Source of the DNA: WQUF01 sp031549885
GTDB lineage: Bacteria > Bacillota > Clostridia > Clostridiales > Clostridiaceae
NCBI GenBank assembly: GCA_031549885.1
Contig: JAVBPD010000095.1
Span: forward strand, 1 to 47,043
Length of the DNA stretch: 47,043 bases
Direction: 5' to 3'
The notes under the pieces are model-generated. The model searched no databases. It had not been told where the DNA came from and saw nothing but the letters and a program-made list of their open reading frames with translations. The position numbers and the translations under genes were made by a program. Positions 17,027 to 25,731 of this stretch are shown here, piece after piece (the first letter of the stretch is position 1; each line of letters begins with the position of its first letter).

Positions 17027-17206
17027 TTATTTAAAATTAAAGTTAAAATTAAATATATTATTAATGGTAGTATTTGTAGAATCTTTTATATTATTTTTTA
17101 CATTAATTATTTTTTTACCAAATACGGCACCAAAGCACATAGGAGCAACTACTTCTTCTAATTTTTCAAAATCATTTAATTCGATTTTTTCTAATGAATT
17201 TAACAT
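17027..17206 (-). CDS. Leader-sharing small peptide 4 (putative RiPP precursor, Asn/Phe-rich tail)
   Basis: A 59-residue peptide, ATG at 17206, with CAGGGGG 7 bases upstream. The leader NSLEKIELNDFEKLEEVVAP is nearly the family consensus. The tail starts MCFGAVFGKKIINVKNNIKD, contains one Cys two residues after the V-A-P, and ends in an alternating Asn/Phe run (FNFNFNFK). It is the most upstream member on its strand and sits nearest the 444 bp AT-rich gap before radC. Like the others it has no signal peptide, and no processing or export gene is adjacent. Confidence 0.72.
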   Translation of the reverse strand: MLNSLEKIELNDFEKLEEVVAPMCFGAVFGKKIINVKNNIKDSTNTTINNIFNFNFNFK

Positions 17207-17650
17207 TTTTTAACCCCCTGATTATTTTATTAAATATGTTGAATAAATGAATATTTATTTGATTATTAATATTAACTTAATATTTGGTAATAAATGTTTT
17301 TATAATATACCTTAATATATTAAATTTTAAATTAATTAGTTATATAATATTATATAACTTAATAAATAAATATATTATGTCTTAAAAGTACAAAATTCTT
17401 AATTAAAAAGCATAAAAATTACTGTTAAGTTAAAATTTAATTAATAATTTAATTATTTTTTTAATGGAAACTAATATAAAATATAAAAAAAAATAAGTAT
17501 ATTCTTCAATAAAATGCTAATTATTAATTTAAATATATTTTATTAGTTAATTAGCTCAAATTACTTGATATATATAAATTGAAGTTATAAAATTAAATTA
17601 TTATTAGATTATAGTCCCATCAAGATGTTAATAATATAAGAAAATAGATT
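17207..17650. other. 444 bp AT-rich divergent intergenic region between small peptide 4 and radC
   Basis: No gene is visible. It probably carries the small peptide 4 promoter (minus) and the radC promoter (plus). A loose copy of the shared small-peptide element lies at 17371-17414 (minus strand TATGC ... TTTTAAGACATAATATA), much farther from its start codon than in peptides 1 and 3. The rest is almost pure A/T with several short palindromes. Confidence 0.5.
17371..17414 (-). promoter_or_regulatory. Loose copy of the shared small-peptide upstream element
   Basis: On the minus strand TATGC is followed about 25 bases later by TTAAGACATAATATA, matching TTAAGACTATAATA before small peptide 3. The middle part (CTAAAATTT) is not conserved. 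It would imply a 5' leader of about 165 bases before small peptide 4. Confidence 0.3.
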
Positions 17651-18355
17651 ATGGGAGCAAAAAAATTGAATAATTATAAAATTTTAGATATGCCTGAATG
17701 TGAAAGACCATTTGAAAAACTAATGCTTCATGGGACAGAATATTTATCAAATGCAGAATTACTTTCATTGGTTTTAAGACAAGGAATTAAAAGCCAAAAT
17801 GTGATAGACATAAGTAACAAACTTTTATATAGATTTGAAGGGCTTAATGGAATATTTAATTCTAGCATTGAAGAACTTACAGAAATAGCCGGAATAGGTG
17901 AAATAAAGGCTGCACAAATATTAGCAATTGGCGAAATAATAAAAAGATATAATGAATTTAAACCTAAAGAAGCAATTTCTTTATCAAGCCCTAAACATGT
18001 CATGCAGCTTTTAAAAAATAATTTTGAAGGTAAGACCCAAGAAGAAATACTTATATTAGTGTTAAATGTGAAAAAGCATTTGAAAAGGATGATTTTAATT
18101 TCAAAAGGCGATTATAATTCATCAATAATAAATCCAAAACTAGTTTTTGAACATGCTTTTAGAAATGGAGGAGATTCTATAATTTTAGTTCATAATCATC
18201 CTTCTGGTGATCCAACACCAAGTGAAAATGATATTATAGTTACAAAAAAACTAATTGAATGTAGCAAAATATTAGACATTAAATTACTAGATCATATTAT
18301 TATAGGGAAAATGGGATATTTTAGTTTAAATGAAAAAAAACTTTGTGAATTTTGA
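17651..18355 (+). CDS. radC: RadC family protein (JAB/MPN domain)
   Basis: A 234-residue protein of the usual RadC/YeeS length. An N-terminal helix-hairpin-helix-like region contains ECERPFEKLM and the IAGIGEIKAAQ hairpin. A C-terminal JAB/MPN metalloprotease-like domain (about 110-232) carries FRNGGDSIILVHNHPSGDPT, with the H-x-H-P-S-G-x-x-x-P-S metal motif, and LLDHIIIG. The biological role is unsettled; the old DNA-repair role has been withdrawn. In many Firmicutes it precedes mreB, as here, with an 8 bp spacing site before mreB. ATG 17651 has no ribosome binding site. The TTG at 17666 has GGGAG 8 bases upstream and may be the true start (229 residues). Confidence 0.93.
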   Translation: MGAKKLNNYKILDMPECERPFEKLMLHGTEYLSNAELLSLVLRQGIKSQNVIDISNKLLYRFEGLNGIFNSSIEELTEIAGIGEIKAAQILAIGEIIKRYNEFKPKEAISLSSPKHVMQLLKNNFEGKTQEEILILVLNVKKHLKRMILISKGDYNSSIINPKLVFEHAFRNGGDSIILVHNHPSGDPTPSENDIIVTKKLIECSKILDIKLLDHIIIGKMGYFSLNEKKLCEF

Positions 18356-18369
18356 AAGGAGTTTATTTA

Positions 18370-19374
18370 ATGTTTGGGATTTTTAATTTCTCAAGAGATA
18401 TGGGAATTGATTTGGGGACAGCAAATACTCTCATATATGTAAAAAATAAAGGTATAGTATTAAGAGAGCCGTCTGTTGTCGCAATTAATAATGATACAAA
18501 AAAAGTGTTGGCAGTAGGACTTGAAGCAAAGCAGATGATAGGTAGAACCCCAGGCAATATAGCAGCTATTAGACCACTTAAAGATGGTGTTATAGCTGAT
18601 TATGATATGACTGAAGCAATGATTAAAAAATTTATAGAAAAGATATCGAAAAAAACTTTTACTTCTCCAAGAATTGTTGTATGTTTTCCGTCCGGTGTAA
18701 CAGCTGTAGAAAAAAGAGCAATAGATGAAGCAACAAAACAAGCTGGAGCAAGTAAAGTAATGCTTATGGAAGAACCAATGGCTGCAGCAATAGGTGCAGG
18801 ACTTCCTGTTTCAGAACCATCAGGAAGCATGATAGTTGATATTGGCGGTGGAACTACTGAAGTTGCAGTAATTTCATTAGGAGGTATAGTAACATCATTG
18901 TCATTAAGAGTGGCTGGAGATGCTTTAGACCAAGCAATTATAAATTACATTAAAAAAGAATACAGCTTAATGATAGGTGAAAGAACTGCAGAAAATATAA
19001 AGATGGAAATTGGTTCTGCTTTTCCAACTGAAAACAATTTATCTATGGGAATAAAAGGTAGAGATTTAATTTCTGGACTTCCAAAAGTGATAGATATTAC
19101 TGAAGATGAAGTCAGAGATGCTTTGAATGAGCCCGTATTGTCTATACTTGGAGCTATTAAAACCACACTTGAAAGAACTCCTCCTGAACTTTCAGCAGAC
19201 ATAATGGAAAAGGGCATAACCCTAGCTGGTGGAGGTGCTTATTTAAAAGGTCTTGATAAATTAATAAACCATGAAACACATATGCCTGTACATATAGCTG
19301 AAAATGCATTAGATTGTGTAGCTCTTGGTGCTGGCAAAGCATTTGAAATTGAAGATAAAATATATTTAGTATAA
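18370..19374 (+). CDS. mreB: Rod-shape actin homologue MreB
   Basis: A 334-residue MreB of standard length. Actin-fold motifs are clear: phosphate-1 MGIDLGTANTLIY near the N-terminus, IVVCFPSGVTAVEKRAIDEA, phosphate-2 MIVDIGGGTTEVAVIS, and the adenosine loop GITLAGGGAYLKGLD. It polymerises at the inner membrane and directs lateral wall synthesis with MreC, MreD, RodA and PBP2, all encoded immediately downstream. The ATG at 18370 is chosen because AAAGGAG lies 8 bases upstream and the protein then begins MFGIF like other MreB proteins; a longer in-frame extension overlapping radC is unlikely. Confidence 0.97.
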   Translation: MFGIFNFSRDMGIDLGTANTLIYVKNKGIVLREPSVVAINNDTKKVLAVGLEAKQMIGRTPGNIAAIRPLKDGVIADYDMTEAMIKKFIEKISKKTFTSPRIVVCFPSGVTAVEKRAIDEATKQAGASKVMLMEEPMAAAIGAGLPVSEPSGSMIVDIGGGTTEVAVISLGGIVTSLSLRVAGDALDQAIINYIKKEYSLMIGERTAENIKMEIGSAFPTENNLSMGIKGRDLISGLPKVIDITEDEVRDALNEPVLSILGAIKTTLERTPPELSADIMEKGITLAGGGAYLKGLDKLINHETHMPVHIAENALDCVALGAGKAFEIEDKIYLV

Positions 19375-19377
19375 TTT

Positions 19378-20226
19378 ATGAAAAAACCAAAGCATTTGTT
19401 TGAAATAATTATCATATCATTGATAATTATATGTGTTTTTATCATTGGCTATACTTATAATAGAAGCTCCATATCTTCAGTTGAAAGTAAGCTCGAACTT
19501 GTATTAAGTAAGATTCAAGGTTTTTTTTATGGAATAGGTGATGGAATAAAGTCATCAATAGACAATGTTGTGAATTTCTCAAACATTAAAAATGAAAACG
19601 AAATGCTTAAAAAGGAAAATTATGAATTAAAAAAACAAGTTGAACAGGGAAAGTCTTATGCTATTGAAAATGAAAGATTAAGGAAGGCCTTTGAGCTTGA
19701 ACAAAATAATGATCTTTATACATTAAAAGGCTGCAACATTATAAGCATTGGAAGCATAGGATCTTACGCTGATCAAATAATTATCGATAAAGGTTCAAAA
19801 GATGGAATAAAAAAGGAAATGGTTATAGTTGATTACATAAATGAGCTTGTTGGCAAAGTGGTTTCAACTACAGAGGATGTGGCAAAAGTACAACTTTTAA
19901 CTAATGAGAATATTAGAGTTAGTGCTTCTGTCAACTCTCCTGATAATGAAAGTGGAATAGCTAATGGATATAGAGATAATTTAAATAGAGCAATTTGTAA
20001 ATTTACAATTCCCATTGGCGTAGACGTAAATATTGGAGATAATATTGTGACTTCAGGTGTAGGAAATATTTATCCAAAAGGAATAAGCATAGGAAAGATA
20101 ACAAGTGTAGAAGAGGATAAGGTTAAACTTCAAAAGGTTTGTGATGTAAAACCTTTTGTGGACATTGGCAATTTAAAAGAAGTTTTTGTGGTTATTCCTT
20201 CAGATAAGCTTAATGTGGAGTACTAA
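19378..20226 (+). CDS. mreC: Rod-shape-determining protein MreC
   Basis: A 282-residue bitopic membrane protein with one N-terminal membrane helix (about 8-28), a coiled-coil region (about 65-105, with MLKKENYELKKQVEQ and NERLRKAFELEQ) and a C-terminal double beta-barrel (about 115-275). It bridges MreB and MreD to periplasm-side wall enzymes. The start lies 3 bases after the mreB stop with no clear ribosome binding site, so translational coupling is likely. Confidence 0.95.
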   Translation: MKKPKHLFEIIIISLIIICVFIIGYTYNRSSISSVESKLELVLSKIQGFFYGIGDGIKSSIDNVVNFSNIKNENEMLKKENYELKKQVEQGKSYAIENERLRKAFELEQNNDLYTLKGCNIISIGSIGSYADQIIIDKGSKDGIKKEMVIVDYINELVGKVVSTTEDVAKVQLLTNENIRVSASVNSPDNESGIANGYRDNLNRAICKFTIPIGVDVNIGDNIVTSGVGNIYPKGISIGKITSVEEDKVKLQKVCDVKPFVDIGNLKEVFVVIPSDKLNVEY

Positions 20227-20227
20227 T

Positions 20228-20725
20228 ATGAAAAAAGCAATATTCTTTACTATGATATTATTATTTCCAATACTTGATAGTTCTATAATGCCTTTTTTAT
20301 CTATTTATGGATTTTATGGAAGCATTACTTTTGTATTTTTAATATGTTATACAATTTACTATGGCAAAAAGAATGGAGTAATTTTGGCGCTTGTTTTAGG
20401 ATTTATACAAGATTTAATACATATAAGTGTTATTGGAATAAACCCTTTGTGCAATTTAGTGGTAGTTTATCTTGTTGTTCAAATAAATGAAATGCTAAAT
20501 AAAGAAAAAAAGTTATTAATATCAATTTTGACTTTTATTTTTTCCTGTCTAAGGGCAGGGCTTATTTTTATAATATTTTTTTTGTTAAGGCAAGACTATA
20601 ATTTGTATTCTATTTTTTTCACATCTATTATAAATTTTATGATTTGCTTTTTCTTTTATAAATCATTCTACAGATTTTTTAATTCTGATCAAATGAAAAA
20701 AGAGTGGAATTTTAAAGAGAGGTGA
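20228..20725 (+). CDS. mreD: Rod-shape-determining protein MreD
   Basis: A 165-residue integral membrane protein with five or six predicted helices, highly hydrophobic (LLFPILDSSIMPFLSIYGF near the start). Its length, position after mreC and topology identify it as MreD. The ATG at 20228 is one base after the mreC stop, so the genes are coupled. The helix region includes GFIQDLIH, the Q-D element commonly seen in MreD. Confidence 0.9.
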   Translation: MKKAIFFTMILLFPILDSSIMPFLSIYGFYGSITFVFLICYTIYYGKKNGVILALVLGFIQDLIHISVIGINPLCNLVVVYLVVQINEMLNKEKKLLISILTFIFSCLRAGLIFIIFFLLRQDYNLYSIFFTSIINFMICFFFYKSFYRFFNSDQMKKEWNFKER

Positions 20726-20730
20726 ATTTT

Positions 20731-23607
20731 ATGAAAACAAAAAAAATAAGTATTTCAAGAAGTACTATTTTATTAATATTCATGTTTATTGTTTCAATTA
20801 TTATTTTTGCAAGGCTTCTATTTCTTCAAGTGATAAAAGGTGATTTTTATAGAAGCAGAGCAGATACTGGTTCTGTAAGGACATTAATAGATCCAGCTCC
20901 TAGAGGACAAATTTTAGATAGAAATGGCGTTGTACTTGCAGATAATATAATTAGTTATTCTATAGTGTATAATAAAACTCCTGAAACAGAATTATCCTTT
21001 TATCCAGCTATTGATAAAGTTATGAATATAATGATCGAAAATCAAGAAAAATTAAAAGATGATTTTATGCTAAAATATGATGAAAATAATCCTAAAAACC
21101 CTTATAGCTTCATGTTCACAACAAGTGATGAAGAAGCAAAGAAGCAACAAAAATTAAGATTCATGTTAGATAATGGTGTAGATGAAAAAGTTAGAAAGGA
21201 TTTTGAAGATGATTTAAAGGGAAAATCAAAAGATGAAGTAAATAAAATCATTAATGAGAAGCTTTTAGAATATTCACCTAAAGATGTATATGAGTACATA
21301 AGGGATAATATTTTAAATATTTCATATAAGAGTTTCTTTTTTGATATGTGTGATTTATATAAGATAGATAGAGATAGAAGTAGTGAGTATTTTAAAGAGT
21401 ATTTTAATATTGATGCAAATACTGAAAATTTTAAGAGAATAATGGGCAGTTATAAAAATAGATATTCAAGCTTATCAGATGATATTGAAGCCCTTATTAA
21501 TAGCTTAGGTTTAGAAACTAAAAAGTTTGATAAAGAAAAAGAGAGAGCTTATGTAATTGTAGGAGCAGCTATGAGGCTTCAAATGTTTTCAGGATATGCA
21601 CCAATAGTTATTTCTAACAACATAAAGGAAATAACATCAACTGTAGTAAATCAAACTCTTTCTTATATGCCAGGTATCGATATAACAACTGAGCCAGTTA
21701 GAACATACCCATTTGGTACACTTGCATCTAATATAATTGGCCATTTAAGAAGTATTAGTTCTGAAAATAGTGAAGACTATAAACTTAAAGGTTATGATGT
21801 ATCAAAAGATTATGTAGGGGCCTTAGGCATAGAAAGCGCTTTCCAAGATGATTTAAAGGGGACTGTTGGAGGAAGAATTGTTAAATTAAATGATGAGGGA
21901 AGGGTTGTATCTGGACTTGGAAGCATAAGTCCATATCCTGGAAAAAATGTCCAATTGACTGTTGATAAGGATATCCAAAGTGTAGGAGAAAAAGCTCTTG
22001 AGCAAGTGATGCATAGGCTTCAAAATCATATATTATTTAGCGATTCAAACTCTGGTAACGCAACAAGAGGTGCAGCTGTAATGATAGATATTAAAACTGG
22101 AGATATACTCGCATCTGTTTCACTTCCTGGTTTTGATCCAAATGACTTTGCAGCTCCAGGTAAGCTTACAATAGAAAAGAGCAATGAATATTACGCTCCA
22201 AATTACCAAGAATTTTATAATAATTTTGTTAGGAAAATGGGAATATCAAAATCATTTGATGAACTCTTCCCTATTAATAAGAAAACAGGACAAAGAGAAG
22301 ATTTTTATGATTTGATGCCAAAACCATTTTTTAATTATGCGACTATGACTAGAACCTCACCTGGATCAACATTTAAACCTGTTACAGCAGTAGCTGCTCT
22401 CTCAGAGGGTATTATTACTCCTGGAACTACAATTTACGATGAATTAAGGTATTCTAGATACCCAGGAACACAAAATCAGTTTAAAGACTGGAATTCATAT
22501 TCAATGGGCAATGTAAATGTCACAAGGGCAATTGAGGTTTCAAATAACTATTTTTTCTTTAGAATAGGGGATCTTTTGCAGGAGCAAAAAGGAATTAATA
22601 AGCTTGCTGAATATGCATGGATGTTTGGATTAGGATCTGACCCTACTAAAAACGAAAAAAATTCTACAGGTATTGAAATTGAGGAAGCTTATGGCCAAAC
22701 ATATAATGATGTATCATATAGAAATCTTTATATGAAGGAAGGATTTTGGCCAACAATATGCGCTCAAATTTTAAAAGATAATAATATAAATTTAGCTGTG
22801 ACGAATGAAGATTCTATAGAAATAAAAAATCTTAAAAATGAATTAATGGATGAAGTTTCAACACAAATTAAAGCTGATGCAATTGAAACAAGTGAAGGAA
22901 AAGTTTACAATTTGTTTATGGATTTGTGTAAAAGCTTAAATATTGAAGAAGCAAATTTTACAAATGTATATAATAACTTAATTTATACTATGGGACAAAA
23001 AGTTCAAGAGTCTAGAAATCCAGGTAATATTTTAAATGCAGCTATTGGTCAAGGTATGAGCCAATACACTCCACTCCAATTAGCTGTTTATATGGCAACT
23101 TTAGCAAACCAAGGTGAAAGAAAATCTGTTCATGTGGTTAAAAATATTTTAGATTCAAATAATAATGTTTTAGAATCTTTTACAAGTGAGACTTTAAGCA
23201 AACTAGATATTAAACCTGAAGATTATGCAGCAATACTTGAGGGTATGAAAGAGGTTAACTATGGAGAAGATGGAACAGTTGGAGAAGATGTGTTTGATGA
23301 TTTTCCTATTAGAATAGCTGGAAAAACAGGATCTGCAACGTTTGCAGAGGGTATTGAAGATTTAATTGGAAGAACAAGTTATGCAGTTTACACTGGCTTT
23401 GCACCAGCAGATAACCCTGAAGTAGCATTTTCGGTTGTAATTTTTGATGGTGGACATGGAGGAGTCGTTGCTCCTGTTGTTTTAAGAATGCTTGAAGCTT
23501 ACTTTAAAGATGAGTTAAAAGCCCAAGGGTACACTCCTAAGCAGCATTTAAAAGGATATGATCAATATGATATGGATTCTTTTATAAATGAATTGTACAG
23601 CAAGTAG
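20731..23607 (+). CDS. Class B penicillin-binding protein 2 (elongation transpeptidase)
   Basis: A 958-residue class B PBP. An N-terminal membrane helix (about 10-30) is followed by the PBP dimer region with RGQILDRNGVVLADN, then a transpeptidase domain. Active-site motifs are S-x-x-K (SPGSTFKP, Ser546), S-x-N (SNNYFF, Ser604) and K-T-G (AGKTGSATFAE, Lys865). About 190 residues of charged, helix-rich sequence (about 90-290) interrupt the dimerisation module. The protein is longer than the 600-700 residues typical of model organisms, though long PBP2 forms occur in clostridia. It should crosslink peptidoglycan with RodA. The ATG at 20731 follows GAGAGG, and the site overlaps the mreD stop, giving tight coupling. 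A terminator follows. Confidence 0.95.
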   Translation: MKTKKISISRSTILLIFMFIVSIIIFARLLFLQVIKGDFYRSRADTGSVRTLIDPAPRGQILDRNGVVLADNIISYSIVYNKTPETELSFYPAIDKVMNIMIENQEKLKDDFMLKYDENNPKNPYSFMFTTSDEEAKKQQKLRFMLDNGVDEKVRKDFEDDLKGKSKDEVNKIINEKLLEYSPKDVYEYIRDNILNISYKSFFFDMCDLYKIDRDRSSEYFKEYFNIDANTENFKRIMGSYKNRYSSLSDDIEALINSLGLETKKFDKEKERAYVIVGAAMRLQMFSGYAPIVISNNIKEITSTVVNQTLSYMPGIDITTEPVRTYPFGTLASNIIGHLRSISSENSEDYKLKGYDVSKDYVGALGIESAFQDDLKGTVGGRIVKLNDEGRVVSGLGSISPYPGKNVQLTVDKDIQSVGEKALEQVMHRLQNHILFSDSNSGNATRGAAVMIDIKTGDILASVSLPGFDPNDFAAPGKLTIEKSNEYYAPNYQEFYNNFVRKMGISKSFDELFPINKKTGQREDFYDLMPKPFFNYATMTRTSPGSTFKPVTAVAALSEGIITPGTTIYDELRYSRYPGTQNQFKDWNSYSMGNVNVTRAIEVSNNYFFFRIGDLLQEQKGINKLAEYAWMFGLGSDPTKNEKNSTGIEIEEAYGQTYNDVSYRNLYMKEGFWPTICAQILKDNNINLAVTNEDSIEIKNLKNELMDEVSTQIKADAIETSEGKVYNLFMDLCKSLNIEEANFTNVYNNLIYTMGQKVQESRNPGNILNAAIGQGMSQYTPLQLAVYMATLANQGERKSVHVVKNILDSNNNVLESFTSETLSKLDIKPEDYAAILEGMKEVNYGEDGTVGEDVFDDFPIRIAGKTGSATFAEGIEDLIGRTSYAVYTGFAPADNPEVAFSVVIFDGGHGGVVAPVVLRMLEAYFKDELKAQGYTPKQHLKGYDQYDMDSFINELYSK

Positions 23608-23614
23608 AAAATGG

Positions 23615-23646
23615 GCTTAATGAATTATCTTCATTAAGCTTTTTTC
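23615..23646 (+). terminator. Rho-independent terminator after PBP2
   Basis: GCTTAATGAA (23615-23624), TTATC loop, TTCATTAAGC (23630-23639), then a T-run. It separates the mre operon from the min operon. Confidence 0.88.
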
Positions 23647-23797
23647 ATTATAGGATTTTTTTATTATTATAAGTTAACATCTACTTAACAGATTAATTAC
23701 AGGAAATATTTTATAACAGTTATGATGATATAGAAAATATGGAAGGAATTTATAATAATTTGTAGAATCTATCTAATAGTGAGTTGGAGGGATCTAC

Positions 23798-24442
23798 ATG
23801 AATGAAGGTATAATAATTAAGGGTAGTAAAGATGGCGTGAATATAATTATTGATTTTAATAAATTTAGAGATTTTGATCAGATGGCAACGGTACTAAGAT
23901 TGAAGTTAAGAAAAGGAAGTAGTTTTTATAGAAACTCTGTTGTAAAGATAACCACTCAATTAAAAGACCTTCAAGAGATATTTTCAGAAGAATTACAGGG
24001 CATTCTCTTTAATGAATATGGTATTAAAGAGTGTATATTTGAAGATATGGTAGAAGAAAAAGAAAAAGAAACATTTGTTGGAATATATGAGGGAAAAACA
24101 AAATTCATTAAAAATACAATTAGAAGTGGACAACTTATTGAATATTCTGGTAATATTGTGATTATAGGTGATGTAAATAAAGATTCAGAAGTACGTGCAG
24201 GAGGAAATATAATAGTTCTTGGCATATTGAGAGGAGATGTTTATGCTGGTGTAAGCGGTAATAGTCAAGCTGTTATTGCTGCATCAAAGCTGATGCCTAG
24301 AATTTTAGGTATAGATTCTGTTATAACGAGATCACCAGAAGAGTTCGAGAATAGGTATGATTTCCAATATCCTGAAATAGCAAGATTAAAGGATGGTATT
24401 ATAATTGTAGAGCCATACTTAGTTAACAAATATTATTTTTGA
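23798..24442 (+). CDS. minC: Septum site-determining protein MinC
   Basis: A 214-residue MinC. The N-terminal domain (about 1-95) inhibits FtsZ. The C-terminal beta-helix (about 108-205) has GNIVIIGDVNKDSEVRAGGN, IIVLGILRGDVYAG and AVIAASKLMPRILGI, the R-S/A-G and G-x-x-R-G hallmarks that bind MinD. GGAGG precedes the ATG. First gene of minC-minD-minE, with gaps of 13 and 12 bp. It blocks Z-ring assembly away from mid-cell. Confidence 0.95.
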   Translation: MNEGIIIKGSKDGVNIIIDFNKFRDFDQMATVLRLKLRKGSSFYRNSVVKITTQLKDLQEIFSEELQGILFNEYGIKECIFEDMVEEKEKETFVGIYEGKTKFIKNTIRSGQLIEYSGNIVIIGDVNKDSEVRAGGNIIVLGILRGDVYAGVSGNSQAVIAASKLMPRILGIDSVITRSPEEFENRYDFQYPEIARLKDGIIIVEPYLVNKYYF

Positions 24443-24455
24443 GAGGAGAAATCAC

Positions 24456-25259
24456 ATGGGAGATGCAATAGTAGTTACTTCAGGTAAAGGTGGAGTGGGT
24501 AAGACTACTACAACTGCTAATATTGGAACGGCACTGGCAAAAATTGGGAAAAAAGTTGTTTTAGTTGATGGTGACACAGGACTTAGAAATCTTGATGTTT
24601 TACTTGGACTTGAAAATAGAATTATTTATACAATAATAGATGTGTTAGAAAATAGATGTAAACTTAAACAAGCTTTAGTAAAAGATAAAAAATTTCCAAA
24701 TAATCTTTGCATGCTACCAACAGCTCAAACTAGAGATAAAAACGATATAACCAAAAACGATATGGAAAAAATAATTGGAGAATTAAAAGCTTATTTTGAT
24801 TATGTTATAATTGATTGCCCAGCTGGCATTGAACAAGGTTTTGAAAATGCAGTTGTAGCAGCAGATAGGGCATTAGTTGTTGTTAATCCTGAAATAACTT
24901 CTGTTAGAGATTCTGATAGAGTCATTGGAAAACTTGACGCTAGGGGAATGAGTAATGTTCAATTAATTATTAATAGGCTAAATTATCAGATGACACAAAA
25001 TGGAGAAATGCTCGATGTAAGCGATATTTTAGATTCACTAGCTATTAAGTTAATAGGAGTCATTCCTGATGATAAAAATATAACAGTTTCTACAAACAAA
25101 GGAGAACCAATTGTGCTTGATGAGGAATCTTTATCTGGTAAGGCTTTTATGAATGTAGCAAAAAGGCTCCTTGGTGAAAATATTCCTATAGAAGATTTAA
25201 GCGCTCAAACTGAAAAAGGATTTATCTTTATGTTAAAAAAGTTATTTGGCATAAAATAG
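24456..25259 (+). CDS. minD: Septum site-determining ATPase MinD
   Basis: A 267-residue ParA/MinD ATPase. The deviant Walker A motif SGKGGVGKTTTTAN at 9-22 has the signature lysine. DGDTGLRNLDVLLGLENR follows, the switch II/Walker B region reads YVIIDCPAGIE, and the C-terminal membrane-targeting amphipathic helix FIFMLKKLFGIK is intact. It recruits MinC to the membrane and is released by MinE. GAGAGGAG precedes the ATG. Confidence 0.97.
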   Translation: MGDAIVVTSGKGGVGKTTTTANIGTALAKIGKKVVLVDGDTGLRNLDVLLGLENRIIYTIIDVLENRCKLKQALVKDKKFPNNLCMLPTAQTRDKNDITKNDMEKIIGELKAYFDYVIIDCPAGIEQGFENAVVAADRALVVVNPEITSVRDSDRVIGKLDARGMSNVQLIINRLNYQMTQNGEMLDVSDILDSLAIKLIGVIPDDKNITVSTNKGEPIVLDEESLSGKAFMNVAKRLLGENIPIEDLSAQTEKGFIFMLKKLFGIK

Positions 25260-25271
25260 GAGGGGCTTTTC

Positions 25272-25544
25272 ATGTTGTTTAATTTTTTCAAAAAGAAAAA
25301 AGACTCTCCAAGAGAAAATGCTAGAGATAGACTGAGGCTTATATTGATTCATGATAGGGTTGAACTTTCTCCAGAAATTTTAGTTGCTATGAGGGAAGAA
25401 ATAATAAATGTAATTTCTAGATATGTGGAAGTTGATCAAGAAGAGCTTGAAATAAAAATGACTCAAGTAGAAGGAGATACTGATGATAATACTTCTCCTG
25501 CTCTTGTTGCCAATATACCTATTAAAAGTATTAAAAAAAGATAA
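25272..25544 (+). CDS. minE: Cell division topological specificity factor MinE
   Basis: A 90-residue MinE. The N-terminal helix (MLFNFFKKKK) is a membrane-binding segment. The anti-MinCD region follows (ARDRLRLILIHDRVELSPEI), then the C-terminal topological specificity domain with the MREEIINVISRYVEVD helix. MinE with MinCD indicates an oscillating Min system rather than a DivIVA/MinJ-only system. TAGGAGGGG lies 9 bases before the ATG. Confidence 0.96.
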   Translation: MLFNFFKKKKDSPRENARDRLRLILIHDRVELSPEILVAMREEIINVISRYVEVDQEELEIKMTQVEGDTDDNTSPALVANIPIKSIKKR

Positions 25545-25551
25545 AAACTTT

Positions 25552-25590
25552 GGAAATTATAATAAAGAACTTTATAATTTCCTTTTATTT
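25552..25590 (+). terminator. Rho-independent terminator after minE
   Basis: GGAAATTATAA (25552-25562) pairs with TTATAATTTCC (25572-25582), followed by TTTTATTTT. Confidence 0.88.
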
Positions 25591-25624
25591 TAGTTATATA
25601 AATTAATTTATATAACTTTTTATA

Positions 25625-25653
25625 TTGACATTAATGTTTGTTAAAGTTAGTAT
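25625..25653 (+). promoter_or_regulatory. Candidate promoter for rodA
   Basis: TTGACA (25625-25630), 17 bases, TAGTAT (25648-25653). A second -10-like TATAAT is at 25702-25707 with a weaker -35. Both lie between the minE terminator and rodA. Confidence 0.45.
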
Positions 25654-25731
25654 AAAAATTGTAATTTAATAAAAAAAATTATAAATTCATTTTATTTATG
25701 CTATAATTTATTTGCATAAGGTAGGTGTAAT

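Noticed and set aside
16355..17414. CRISPR array or direct-repeat array among the small peptide genes
   Set aside because: The repeated parts are the coding leader and the upstream element. They have unequal spacing and length, and no regular repeat-spacer pattern.
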